64,000 nucleotides of DNA from Luteimonas fraxinea (GTDB lineage: Bacteria > Pseudomonadota > Gammaproteobacteria > Xanthomonadales > Xanthomonadaceae): NCBI RefSeq assembly GCF_021233355.1, contig NZ_CP089507.1:3535001-3599000 (forward strand), given 5' to 3'. The position numbers were made by a program, and so were the translations under genes. This document shows, in pieces, positions 8,661-16,647 of the stretch (position 1 is the stretch's first letter; each line of letters opens with the position of its first letter). Below the pieces are notes generated by a model. The model worked only from the letters and a program-made list of their open reading frames with translations, ran no database searches and was not told the DNA's origin.

Positions 8661-9056
8661 TCAGGGCGCGACGCGCATCTGCTCGGGCGACATCGGCATC
8701 ATGTTGGCGTCGAGGTGGTGCATGACCCACAGCGAACCCACCAGCGCGATGACGATGATGATGCCGGTGAACAGCAGCGACATCAGGATCCAGCCGCCTT
8801 CCGATTTCCGGTTCATGTGCAGGAAGTAGACCATGTGCACGACGATCTGGATGGCGCCGAAGAACATGATCAGCGCGACCGTCCAGATGCGGCTTTCCAG
8901 CACGTCGCCCATGACCAGCCAGAACGGGATCACGGTGAGGATGACCGACAGCACGAAGCCGATCACGTAGTCGCGCATGCTGCCGTGGCCGTGCGCGTCG
9001 TGCGCCGACTCGTGGGCCGCGTGGTGCTGCGCCGGGGTATTGGTCTCGGTGCTCAT
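8661..9056 (-). CDS. cyoD: Cytochrome bo3 ubiquinol oxidase subunit IV
   Basis: A 131-residue small subunit with three membrane helices (DYVIGFVLSVILTVIPFWLV; TVALIMFFGAIQIVVHMVYF; ILMSLLFTGIIIVIALVGSL) and a histidine-rich N-terminal tail (HHAAHESAHDAHGHG). The FLHMNRKSEGGW loop between helices 2 and 3 is typical of CyoD. The start at 9056 overlaps the cyoC stop (ATGA), which fixes it. It stabilises the oxidase core during assembly. Confidence 0.95.
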   Translation of the reverse strand: MSTETNTPAQHHAAHESAHDAHGHGSMRDYVIGFVLSVILTVIPFWLVMGDVLESRIWTVALIMFFGAIQIVVHMVYFLHMNRKSEGGWILMSLLFTGIIIVIALVGSLWVMHHLDANMMPMSPEQMRVAP

Positions 9057-9706
9057 CCCACGACTCCCATCAGGTACACATACGAGAACACGCCGATCCA
9101 GATCACGTCGAGGAAGTGCCAGAACATCGACAGGCACATCAGACGGCGGTTGTTGGCGGCATTGAGGCCGTGCTTCTTCAGCTGGAACACCAGCGTCACC
9201 AGCCAGATCAGGCCGAACGTCACGTGCAGGCCGTGCGTGCCGACCAGGGTGAAGAACGACGACAGGAACGCGCTGCGCTGCGGGGTCGCGCCCAGGTGCG
9301 CCAGGTGATGGAACTCGTAGAGTTCGATGCACAGGAACGCCAGGCCGAACAGGCCCGTGACCAGCAGCCACATGATCGTTCCGCGCACGTTCTGCTTGTA
9401 CGAGTTCAGCATCGCGAACCCGTAGGTGATCGACGAGAACAGCAGCATGAATGTCGCGACCAGGATCAGCTTCAGGTCGAACAGGTCGGCCGGCGACGGG
9501 CCGGCCGCGTAGTTGCGGCCGAGCACGGCGTGGACGGCGAACAGGATCGCGAAGATGAGGCAGTCGCTCATCAGGTACATCCAGAAACCGAGGTTGGTGC
9601 CGGTTTCCGGATGGTGCTCGTGCCCGTCGTCGTGGGCGTGCGGATCCTCGATCACGTGATAGACGCGTTCGGTGGTCCCGCTCTCGGTTTGAATCGTGTG
9701 TGCCAT
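9053..9706 (-). CDS. cyoC: Cytochrome bo3 ubiquinol oxidase subunit III
   Basis: A 217-residue integral membrane subunit with five predicted helices, beginning with a soluble His/Asp/Glu-rich head (HVIEDPHAHDDGHEHHPETG) and then GFWMYLMSDCLIFAILF. The conserved ELYEFHHL and GTHGLHVTFG segments and the terminal DVIWIGVFSYVYLMG match subunit III. The ATG at 9706 lies two bases after the cyoB stop and gives the expected length. Confidence 0.96.
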   Translation of the reverse strand: MAHTIQTESGTTERVYHVIEDPHAHDDGHEHHPETGTNLGFWMYLMSDCLIFAILFAVHAVLGRNYAAGPSPADLFDLKLILVATFMLLFSSITYGFAMLNSYKQNVRGTIMWLLVTGLFGLAFLCIELYEFHHLAHLGATPQRSAFLSSFFTLVGTHGLHVTFGLIWLVTLVFQLKKHGLNAANNRRLMCLSMFWHFLDVIWIGVFSYVYLMGVVG

Positions 9707-9708
9707 GT

Positions 9709-11721
9709 TCAGAGCGCCTGCTGCGCGAGTTCGCGCGTCCGTTGGTCCTCGGTGTCCGTCACTTCCTGGGCCGGGATGTAGAACTCGCGGTCGTAGTTGA
9801 AGGTGTGCCAGATCGCCGCGACGATCAGACCCACGAACGACACGCCGGCCAGCCACCAGATGTGCCACACCAGGCCGAAGGCCAGGACCACACTGATCGC
9901 CGACAGCACCACGCCCGCGCCCGTGTTCTTGGGCATGTGGATCGGCACGAAGCCGGTCGTCGGACGCTGGTAGCCGTGCTTCTTCATGTCATGCCACGCA
10001 TCGATCTCGTGGATGACCGGCGTGAACGCGAAGTTGTAGCTCGGCGGCGGCGAAGATGTCGCCCATTCCAAGGTGCGGCCGTTCCACGGATCGCCCGTGG
10101 TGTCGACCAGCTTCTTGCGGTTCTTCACCGCGACCGCGATCGACATCAGGAAGGCCAGGATGCCGATGCCCACCAGCGCCGCGCCGACCGCCGCGATGAT
10201 GAAGAACAGCGACAGCGAGGTGTCCTCGAACTGGCTCAGACGGCGGGTGATGCCCATCAGACCCATGATGTACAGCGGAGTGAACGCGAGCCAGAAACCG
10301 ACCAGCCAGCACCAGAACGAGACCTTGCCCCAGAACTCGTCGAGCTTGAAACCGAAGGCCTTCGGGAACCAGTACACCATGCCGGCGAACAGGCCGAAGA
10401 CCACGCCGCCGATGATGACGTTATGGAAGTGCGCGACCAGGAACAGGCTGTTGTGCAGCACGAAGTCCGCCGGCGGCACCGCCAGCAGCACGCCGGTCAT
10501 GCCACCAATGACGAAGGTGAACATGAAACCGACCGTCCACAGCATCGGCACGTCGAAGCGGATGCGGCCCTTGTACATCGTGAAGAGCCAATTGAAGATC
10601 TTCGCGCCCGTCGGGATCGAGATGATCATCGTCGTGATGCCGAAGAACGCGTTGACGCTCGCGCCCGAGCCCATGGTGAAGAAGTGGTGCAGCCACACCA
10701 GGTACGACAGGATCGTGATCACCGCGGTCGCGTAGACCATCGACGTGTAGCCGAACAGACGCTTGCCGCAGTACGTCGCGACGACCTCGGAGAAGATGCC
10801 GAAAGCCGGCAGGATCAGGATATAGACTTCCGGGTGACCCCAGATCCAGATCAGATTCACGTACATCATCGGATTGCCGCCGAGATCGTTCGTGAAGAAG
10901 TTCGTGCCCACGTACCGGTCCATCGTCAGCAGCGCGAGCGTCGCCGTCAGGATCGGGAACGAGGCGACGATCAGGATGTTGGTGCAGAGCGAGGTCCAGG
11001 TGAAGATCGGCATGCGCATGAGCTTCATGCCCGGCGCACGCATCTTGACGATGGTCACGATCAGGTTGATGCCCGACAGCGTGGTACCGACACCCGCGAC
11101 CTGTAGACCCCACAGGTAGTAGTCCATGCCCGTGCCCGGACTGTAATCGGCGCCCGACAGCGGCGGATACGCCAGCCAGCCGGTGCGCGCGAACTCGCCG
11201 ACGAACAGCGAGATCATGATCAGCACCGCGCCCGCAGTGGTCATCCAGAAGCTGAAGTTGTTGAGGAACGGGAACGAGACGTCACGCGCGCCGATCTGCA
11301 GCGGCACCACGTAGTTCATCAGGCCCGTCACCAGCGGCATGGCCACGAAGAAGATCATGATCACGCCGTGCGCGGTGAAGATCTGATCGTAGTGGTGCGG
11401 GGGCAGGAAGCCCTCGCTGCCGCTCGCCGCCATCGCCTGGTGCGCGCGCATCAGCACCGCATCGGAGAAGCCGCGCAGCAGCATCACGATTGCGAGGATG
11501 CAATACATGATGCCGATCTTCTTGTGGTCGATGCTGGTGAACCATTCCTTCCACAGGTACCCCCACAGGCGGTACTTGGTCAGCAGGAAGAGCAGGGCGA
11601 TACCGCCCAGCACGACGCCGACGAAGGTGACGCCCACGACGGGGTCATGGAGAAACGGCAGTGCATCGAGCGAGAGTCGCCCGATCCACGGTGAGTTGAT
11701 CTGGTCCTGGGGTGCGGACAT
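9709..11721 (-). CDS. cyoB: Cytochrome bo3 ubiquinol oxidase subunit I
   Basis: A 670-residue heme-copper oxidase core subunit that reduces O2 to water and pumps protons. The low-spin heme ligand is His118 in [11 protein letters not shown], and the CuB-side motif [11 protein letters not shown] has His296. The quinol-site residues of E. coli CyoB (Arg71, Asp75, His98) are all kept at Arg83, Asp87 and His110, which identifies a quinol rather than cytochrome c oxidase. HHFFTMG and [11 protein letters not shown] give the remaining metal ligands. It begins 45 bases after cyoA and is two bases before cyoC. Confidence 0.97.
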   Translation of the reverse strand: MSAPQDQINSPWIGRLSLDALPFLHDPVVGVTFVGVVLGGIALLFLLTKYRLWGYLWKEWFTSIDHKKIGIMYCILAIVMLLRGFSDAVLMRAHQAMAASGSEGFLPPHHYDQIFTAHGVIMIFFVAMPLVTGLMNYVVPLQIGARDVSFPFLNNFSFWMTTAGAVLIMISLFVGEFARTGWLAYPPLSGADYSPGTGMDYYLWGLQVAGVGTTLSGINLIVTIVKMRAPGMKLMRMPIFTWTSLCTNILIVASFPILTATLALLTMDRYVGTNFFTNDLGGNPMMYVNLIWIWGHPEVYILILPAFGIFSEVVATYCGKRLFGYTSMVYATAVITILSYLVWLHHFFTMGSGASVNAFFGITTMIISIPTGAKIFNWLFTMYKGRIRFDVPMLWTVGFMFTFVIGGMTGVLLAVPPADFVLHNSLFLVAHFHNVIIGGVVFGLFAGMVYWFPKAFGFKLDEFWGKVSFWCWLVGFWLAFTPLYIMGLMGITRRLSQFEDTSLSLFFIIAAVGAALVGIGILAFLMSIAVAVKNRKKLVDTTGDPWNGRTLEWATSSPPPSYNFAFTPVIHEIDAWHDMKKHGYQRPTTGFVPIHMPKNTGAGVVLSAISVVLAFGLVWHIWWLAGVSFVGLIVAAIWHTFNYDREFYIPAQEVTDTEDQRTRELAQQAL

Positions 11722-11766
11722 GGGGTTCCTGCCTGGTACTTGATTACGTTTGTGCGGTGCGGACGA

Positions 11767-12966
11767 TCAGCGGCCGGTCTGGCCGCCGTCGTTGTCCGGC
11801 TTGCCGGGCGCGCCTTCCTGCTGCGGCGCCTGGCCCGGCGGGATCGGCTTCACGCCTTCGTCGTCGTCCTCGTTGGTCGGCGTCGGGACCGGCGTCTCTT
11901 CTTCCGGCGACACGGCGCGCGGCTGGTGGCCCTGCGGCTCGTCGCCACGGGCCTCGCGGCCCGCTTCCGGGAACGTCGCTGCAGGCGCTGCGGACGGTTC
12001 GTCGGCATGGCGGTTGTCGTAGCGCAGGCGATCGTAGTTGGCCTGGCTGTCGACGCCACCGCCGCCGCTGCGGTCGATGTGCGCCATCTCGTGCACGCAC
12101 ATCGAACCCGGCGCGACGCACATGTTGAGGATCGCCTCGTACAGCGCCGGATCGACATCGTTGAAGTAGCGCACCGGCTCGCGCTCGGACGGACGCTCGA
12201 GCACCAGGTATTCCTCGCGGCCCAGGGCCACGCCTTCGGCGCGCGCCTTCTCCACCCAAGCATCGAAGCCGTCCTGGCTCAGGCCATGGAAGTTGAAGTG
12301 CATGTGCGAGAAGCCGTCGCCGCTGAAGTTGCCGGAGAAGCCCTTGTAGACGCCTTCCTTGTTGATGACGGCGTTGAGGTTGGTCTGCATGCCCGGCATC
12401 GCGTAGATCTGGCCCGCGAGCGCCGGCACGAAGAACGAGTTCATGATCGACGACGACGTGAGCTTGAACTGGATCGGCGTGTTCACCGGCGCAGCCAGTT
12501 CATTGATCGTGGCGATGCCCTGTTCGGGATAGAAGAACAGCCACTTCCAGTCGATTGCGACCACTTCCACGACCAGTGGCTCGACGCCTTCGGGCATCGG
12601 CGTGTTCGCATCGATGCGGTCGAGCGGGCGATACGGATCGAGCTTGTGCGTCGCGATCCAGGTCACCGTGCCGAGCACGAGGATGATCGCCAGCGGCGCC
12701 GACCAGATCACCAGTTCCAGACGGGTGGAGTGGTGCCACTCGGGCGCGTACTCCGCGTCCTTGTTCGACTCCCGGTATTTCCAGGCGAAGAAGAACGTCA
12801 GGAAGATCACCGGCACGATGATCAGCAGCATCAGGATCGTGGACAGCACGATCAGATCGCGCTGCTGGACGGCGATATCGCCGGCCGGCGACATCACGAC
12901 CCAGTCGCAACTCGACAGCAGCATGGCTGCCAGGAGCAGCGCGGAGACTCGAAGAATGGATTTCAT
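11767..12966 (-). CDS. cyoA: Cytochrome bo3 ubiquinol oxidase subunit II (lipoprotein) with long acidic tail
   Basis: A 399-residue subunit II. The N-terminus is a lipoprotein signal ending in LLSSC, then two membrane helices and a periplasmic cupredoxin domain (VVAIDWKWLFFYPEQGIATI; SSSIMNSFFVPALAGQIYAM). The copper-A cysteines of cytochrome c oxidases are absent (GNFSGDGFSHMHFNF), as in quinol oxidases. About 90 C-terminal residues form an unusual Pro/Glu/Asp/Gln-rich tail (for example EEETPVPTPTNEDDDEG). The ATG at 12966 (MKSILRVS) begins the signal peptide; the frame stays open upstream, but without purpose. First gene of cyoABCD-surf1. Confidence 0.95.
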   Translation of the reverse strand: MKSILRVSALLLAAMLLSSCDWVVMSPAGDIAVQQRDLIVLSTILMLLIIVPVIFLTFFFAWKYRESNKDAEYAPEWHHSTRLELVIWSAPLAIILVLGTVTWIATHKLDPYRPLDRIDANTPMPEGVEPLVVEVVAIDWKWLFFYPEQGIATINELAAPVNTPIQFKLTSSSIMNSFFVPALAGQIYAMPGMQTNLNAVINKEGVYKGFSGNFSGDGFSHMHFNFHGLSQDGFDAWVEKARAEGVALGREEYLVLERPSEREPVRYFNDVDPALYEAILNMCVAPGSMCVHEMAHIDRSGGGGVDSQANYDRLRYDNRHADEPSAAPAATFPEAGREARGDEPQGHQPRAVSPEEETPVPTPTNEDDDEGVKPIPPGQAPQQEGAPGKPDNDGGQTGR

Positions 12967-13145
12967 TGGGGGGATCGACGACAACGGGAGAGGAAAACGA
13001 CTTGACGGAGACGCTACGGCGCGGCCGTTAGCGTGGGGGTGTAGCGGGGCACCGGACCTTGCTGCTGCGCACCTTGCCTGGCGGGCCCGTTTCGGGTTCA
13101 CAATGCGGTGCATTATCCCCCATAACGACCGGAGAGAGCGCGCAT

Positions 13146-14465
13146 ATGAGCGAACACGCACAGCAAGCCACCACCGGCCTCGACGACGCTCCGGAATCCG
13201 ACGACCTGGACATCTCGCCAGGCAAGATCGCGTTTCCCGTCGTCATGGGGCGGACGTCGGAGTTCTTCGACTTCTTCGTCTACGGCATCGCCGCGGTGCT
13301 GGTGTTTCCGTATCTCTTTTTTCCCGACAGTGATCCGGTGCAGGCGACGCTCAAATCGTTCGCTGTGTTCTCGCTGGCGTTCATCGCACGGCCGATCGGC
13401 TCGATCATCTTCATGGCCATCGACCGAAATTTCAGCCGCGCAGCCAAGCTGATCGGCGCACTGTTCCTGTTGTGCGGTTCCACGATGGCGATTGCTTTTC
13501 TGCCCAGCTACGCGCAGGCCGGCATGCTCGCGCCGATCCTGCTGGCAGTGTTCCGCTTCGGTCAGGGCCTGGGCTGGGGCGGCGCCTGGGACGGCCTGCC
13601 GTCGCTGCTGTCGCTGAGCGCCCCGGCCAACCGTCGCGGCTGGTACGCGATGGTGCCGCAGCTCGGCGCCGCGCTCGGTTTCATGCTCGCCTGCGGCATG
13701 TTCTATGTGTTCACGCGCGTGCTGAGCCAGGAAGACTTCATGTCCTGGGGCTGGCGCTTCCCGTTCTTCGTCGCGCTGGCGCTCAACGTGGTCGCGCTGT
13801 TCGCGCGTCTGCGTCTGGTGGTCACGCCGGAGTTCAAGCGTCTGTTCGACGAGAAGGAGCTGCAGCCGCGGCGCGTGATCGAAACCATCCGCACGCATCC
13901 CCGTCAGGTGTTCGTCGGTGCGCTGATTCCGCTGGCCACCTACGCGATGTTCCACCTGGTGACGATCTTCCCGCTGAGCTGGACCACGCTCTACACCGAT
14001 CACAACGCGGCCGATTTCCTCGGCAGCCTGTTCCTGGGTTCGGTGGTCGGCGGGCTGGGCATCATGCTGTCGGGCATCCTCGCCGACCGCGTGGGCCGTC
14101 GCGGACAGCTGGCGATCGCCGCCGTACTGATCGCGATCTTCAGCTTCTTCGCCGCGCCGCTGCTGGGCAGCGACACCACCGGCGGCCGTACCACCTACGT
14201 GATCGTCGGCTTCGCGCTGCTGGGTCTGTCGCTGGGTCAGGCGAGCAACGCCATCGCCTCGCGCTTCGAAAGCATCTACCGCTACACCGGCGCCGCGGTG
14301 ACGTCCGATATCGCGTGGCTGGTCGGCGCCGGCTTCGCGCCGCTGGTGGCCCTGGGCCTGTGCAGCAAGTTCGGTCTCGAGTACGTGGGCTACTACCTGC
14401 TGTCGGGCGCGGTGGTAACGCTGGCCGCGCTGGCCTTCAGCCGCACGCTCGAAACGGTGCGCTGA
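13146..14465 (+). CDS. MFS transporter, metabolite:H+ symporter (MHS) type
   Basis: A 439-residue transporter with twelve predicted helices. VVMGRTSEFFDFFVYG in helix 1 and the loop FIARPIGSIIFMAIDRN resemble the MHS sub-family, which imports organic acids and related solutes such as citrate, 2-oxoglutarate, shikimate or proline. The start ATG at 13146 follows GGAGAG by seven bases. Substrate cannot be told from sequence. It is divergent from cyoA over about 180 bases and followed by a GC-rich hairpin. Confidence 0.85.
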   Translation: MSEHAQQATTGLDDAPESDDLDISPGKIAFPVVMGRTSEFFDFFVYGIAAVLVFPYLFFPDSDPVQATLKSFAVFSLAFIARPIGSIIFMAIDRNFSRAAKLIGALFLLCGSTMAIAFLPSYAQAGMLAPILLAVFRFGQGLGWGGAWDGLPSLLSLSAPANRRGWYAMVPQLGAALGFMLACGMFYVFTRVLSQEDFMSWGWRFPFFVALALNVVALFARLRLVVTPEFKRLFDEKELQPRRVIETIRTHPRQVFVGALIPLATYAMFHLVTIFPLSWTTLYTDHNAADFLGSLFLGSVVGGLGIMLSGILADRVGRRGQLAIAAVLIAIFSFFAAPLLGSDTTGGRTTYVIVGFALLGLSLGQASNAIASRFESIYRYTGAAVTSDIAWLVGAGFAPLVALGLCSKFGLEYVGYYLLSGAVVTLAALAFSRTLETVR

Positions 14466-14483
14466 CCGCCGCCGCGTCGCGCA

Positions 14484-14514
14484 CACGCACGTCGCCCCAC
14501 GGGGGGCGTGCGTG
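14484..14514 (+). terminator. GC-rich hairpin after the symporter gene
   Basis: CACGCACG at 14484-14491 pairs with CGTGCGTG at 14507-14514, with CCCC/GGGG pairing inside. It begins 19 bases after the stop. No T-run follows, so it is either a weak intrinsic terminator or a 3' end stabiliser. Confidence 0.5.
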
Positions 14515-14725
14515 ATGCGAAGGCGGGACACTTGCACTGGGAACGGTCCTCGGCGCCGCATCGGCGGCGCGCGTCTTGATCAAGGTGTGGATCCGGCCGG
14601 TTGACGCGATCAAAGGTCCGCGCCCCGGCACGTGCATTTCACCACGTCGCGTGGGTCCGTGAGACTGCGACCGAATGTCGCAGCGCCTACGCACCCCTTT
14701 TTTTTGCGCTACGAAATGGGTCTGC

Positions 14726-14754
14726 TTGCCCGGACGGGCCGCTTCTGTGAGAAT
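14726..14754 (+). promoter_or_regulatory. Sigma-70-type promoter for rpsF-rpsR-rplI
   Basis: TTGCCC at 14726-14731 and GAGAAT at 14749-14754 are separated by 17 bases, with TG two bases before the -10 (TGTGAGAAT), an extended -10 arrangement. It would start transcription near 14761 and leave a leader of about 113 bases. Confidence 0.55.
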
Positions 14755-14873
14755 GCCCGGCTCCCTGCGGCCTCCGTCGTCGGGAGACCCTTGCCCCACC
14801 ATGCGGCGTCGCCGCGCCGGGGGGCTATCCAGGCCGCTGCGAACGCGCGGTCGATATCCGAAAGGAAACCCAC

Positions 14874-15311
14874 ATGCGTCATTATGAAGTCGTGTTCCTG
14901 GTCCATCCGGACCAGAGCGAGCAGGTGCCCGCGATGATCGAGCGCTACAAGTCGCTGATCGAAGGTGCCGAAGGCAAGATCCACCGCCTTGAAGATTGGG
15001 GCCGCCGCCAGCTGGCCTACCCGATCAACAACCTGGTCAAGGCCCACTACGTGATGTTCAACATCGAAGTCGGCCAGGCCGGTCTCGATGAGCTCGTCGA
15101 AGCGTTCCGCTTCAACGACGCCGTGCTGCGTCACCTGGTGGTGCGCCGCGACGAGGCGGACACCGAGCAGTCCCTGATCATGAAGAACAAGGACGAGAAG
15201 GGCGACAAGCCCGAGCGTGGCGAGCGTCGTCGCCGTGACGACGACGGTGACTCGGTGGGCGGCAACGATGCCGACGCCGACAAGTCCGACAACTCCGCCG
15301 AAGCCGCCTGA
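14874..15311 (+). CDS. rpsF: 30S ribosomal protein S6
   Basis: A 145-residue ribosomal protein of the central 30S domain that pairs with S18. The N-terminal core [19 protein letters not shown] and the segment [20 protein letters not shown] are textbook S6. About 45 residues at the C-terminus are a charged, probably disordered tail ([15 protein letters not shown] followed by an acidic stretch), longer than in E. coli but common in this group. GAAAGGAAACCC precedes the ATG. First gene of the S6-S18-L9 operon. Confidence 0.97.
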   Translation: MRHYEVVFLVHPDQSEQVPAMIERYKSLIEGAEGKIHRLEDWGRRQLAYPINNLVKAHYVMFNIEVGQAGLDELVEAFRFNDAVLRHLVVRRDEADTEQSLIMKNKDEKGDKPERGERRRRDDDGDSVGGNDADADKSDNSAEAA

Positions 15312-15322
15312 GGATCACGCAC

Positions 15323-15553
15323 ATGTCCAAGTTCTTCCGCCGCCGCAAGTTCTGCAAGTTCACCGCTGAAGGTGTCAAGGAGATCGATTACAAGGATCTC
15401 AACGCCCTGCGCCAGAACCTCACCGAGAACGGCAAGATCGTCCCGAGCCGCATCACCGGTACGAAGTCGCGCTACCAGCGCCAGCTGGCCACGGCCGTCA
15501 AGCGCGCACGTTTCCTCGCGCTGATCCCGTACACCGACAACCACAACGTCTGA
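15323..15553 (+). CDS. rpsR: 30S ribosomal protein S18
   Basis: A 76-residue basic protein ([20 protein letters not shown]...), with the conserved [20 protein letters not shown] core that contacts 16S rRNA and S6. It starts 11 bases after rpsF. Length and sequence are normal. Confidence 0.98.
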   Translation: MSKFFRRRKFCKFTAEGVKEIDYKDLNALRQNLTENGKIVPSRITGTKSRYQRQLATAVKRARFLALIPYTDNHNV

Positions 15554-15639
15554 TCCCGTCCGGGTTCACGCGTTTTCGTCCGATTCGGACAGCAACCGTT
15601 GCGGCGCTCCGGCGCCGCTAACGAATACGGAGCAACACC

Positions 15640-16092
15640 ATGCAACTGATTCTTCTGCAGAAGGTCACCAACCTCGGCAACCTTGGCGACAAGGTCAACG
15701 TGAAGCCGGGCTACGGCCGCAACTTCCTGGTGCCGCAGGGCAAGGCCGTGCCGGCCACCACGAAGAGCATCGCCGAGTTCGAAGCGCGTCGCGCCGAGTA
15801 CGAGGCCAAGGCCCAGTCGCAGCTCGACGAGGCGCAGCAGCGTCTGGCCAAGCTCGAAGGCGCCAGCGTCACGATCTACGCCAACGCTTCGACCGAAGGC
15901 AAGCTGTACGGCTCGGTCGGCCCGCGCGAAATCGCCGACGCGCTGACCAAGGCGGTCACGCCGGTCAACAAGTCGGAAGTCGTGCTGGGTGAAGGCGCGT
16001 TCCGCAACACCGGCGAGTTCGACGTCGTGGTGCATCTGCACGCCGACGCCGAGACCACCGTCAAGGTCGTCATCGAAGGTGAGGTCGCCTGA
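15640..16092 (+). CDS. rplI: 50S ribosomal protein L9
   Basis: A 150-residue two-domain protein: an N-terminal rRNA-binding domain ([32 protein letters not shown] sequence with [15 protein letters not shown]), a long exposed helix (about 40-75) and a C-terminal domain. The ATG is preceded by GGAG eight bases upstream. It lies 86 bases after rpsR and is followed by a clear terminator. Confidence 0.98.
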   Translation: MQLILLQKVTNLGNLGDKVNVKPGYGRNFLVPQGKAVPATTKSIAEFEARRAEYEAKAQSQLDEAQQRLAKLEGASVTIYANASTEGKLYGSVGPREIADALTKAVTPVNKSEVVLGEGAFRNTGEFDVVVHLHADAETTVKVVIEGEVA

Positions 16093-16114
16093 TCCATCGG
16101 ATCGGGTTGACCTG

Positions 16115-16146
16115 AAACGGGCGCCGTGAGGCGCCCGTTTTCGTTT
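16115..16146 (+). terminator. Rho-independent terminator of the rpsF-rpsR-rplI operon
   Basis: An 11-bp stem, AAACGGGCGCC (16115-16125) with GGCGCCCGTTT (16130-16140), a GTGA loop, then TCGTTT. It lies 22 bases after the rplI stop. Confidence 0.9.
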
Positions 16147-16240
16147 GGGCTTCAGAGCTTCTGCTGAGTCCGGAAACGTGCAGCGGCCTGCCGCGCTGCA
16201 TTCGCGTCTCCCTCGGTAGGGCGCCTGCCCTGACTCGGGC

Positions 16241-16473
16241 GCGCGCCATCCCTGGCGCGCTTGGCGAGGGGACCGCCCTGCAGTCCGCTGCTTGCGAACG
16301 TCGCGATCGGAAATTCGGCCCGGAGCCAGAGGTGTATGCGCAACGAAGTGCGGGTCTAGCCGCACCGAGGCGCGCTTCCTGCCGGGGATTGCGTAGAGCG
16401 GGCCACGGATGGCCCGCGGCGGCGAGTCATCCAGGGATGGATGACCGAGCCGAGGAGCAATCCCTGGCAGGGA
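16241..16473. repeat. Array of short hairpins with NNGGAT-type loops
   Basis: Three perfect hairpins share the plan of a 7-bp stem and 6-nt loop: GCGCGCC-ATCCCT-GGCGCGC (16241-16260), GCGGGCC-ACGGAT-GGCCCGC (16398-16417) and GTCATCC-AGGGAT-GGATGAC (16426-16445). A smaller fourth, TCCCT-GGC-AGGGA, is at 16461-16473. The loop of the first is the reverse complement of AGGGAT, so it is the inverted form of the same unit. Confidence 0.8.
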
Positions 16474-16561
16474 GCGCGCTGTCTCCGAAGTGCTGCGTCG
16501 CACGATTCGCAGTTGGCGAGATCATTCTGAATGAAGGTGTCCCTTGGCACCTGCAGAAATC

Positions 16562-16593
16562 TTATCCACAGGTTGTGGGGTCGCGTGTCCACA
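16562..16593 (+). promoter_or_regulatory. DnaA box(es) upstream of dnaB
   Basis: TTATCCACA at 16562-16570 is a perfect match to the DnaA-binding consensus. GTGTCCACA at 16585-16593 matches seven of nine positions in the same orientation, 14 bases later. Both lie within 90 bases of the dnaB ATG. Confidence 0.75.
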
Positions 16594-16647
16594 GGCGCAC
16601 GGCCTAGCATCCAGTTGCAGCATTCCGTTCTTCCGAAACCGGTACCC

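Larger units (their letters stand above)
14466..14873. other. 408-base gap: symporter 3' hairpin, rpsF promoter and leader
   Basis: No gene seen. The left end holds a strong hairpin (14484-14514) after the symporter gene. The right half holds a promoter (14726-14754) and a leader of roughly 110 bases before rpsF, long enough for autoregulation by the S6:S18 complex, though I could not establish the required fold by eye. Between them is a T-rich run at about 14697-14705. Confidence 0.6.
16147..16647. other. 500-base gap before dnaB: hairpin array and DnaA box
   Basis: No gene seen. The gap holds a series of small perfect hairpins with related loops (16241-16473) and, closer to dnaB, a consensus DnaA box (16562-16570) plus a 7/9 match at 16585-16593. 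TAGCAT at about 16604 could be a -10 for dnaB. Confidence 0.65.
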
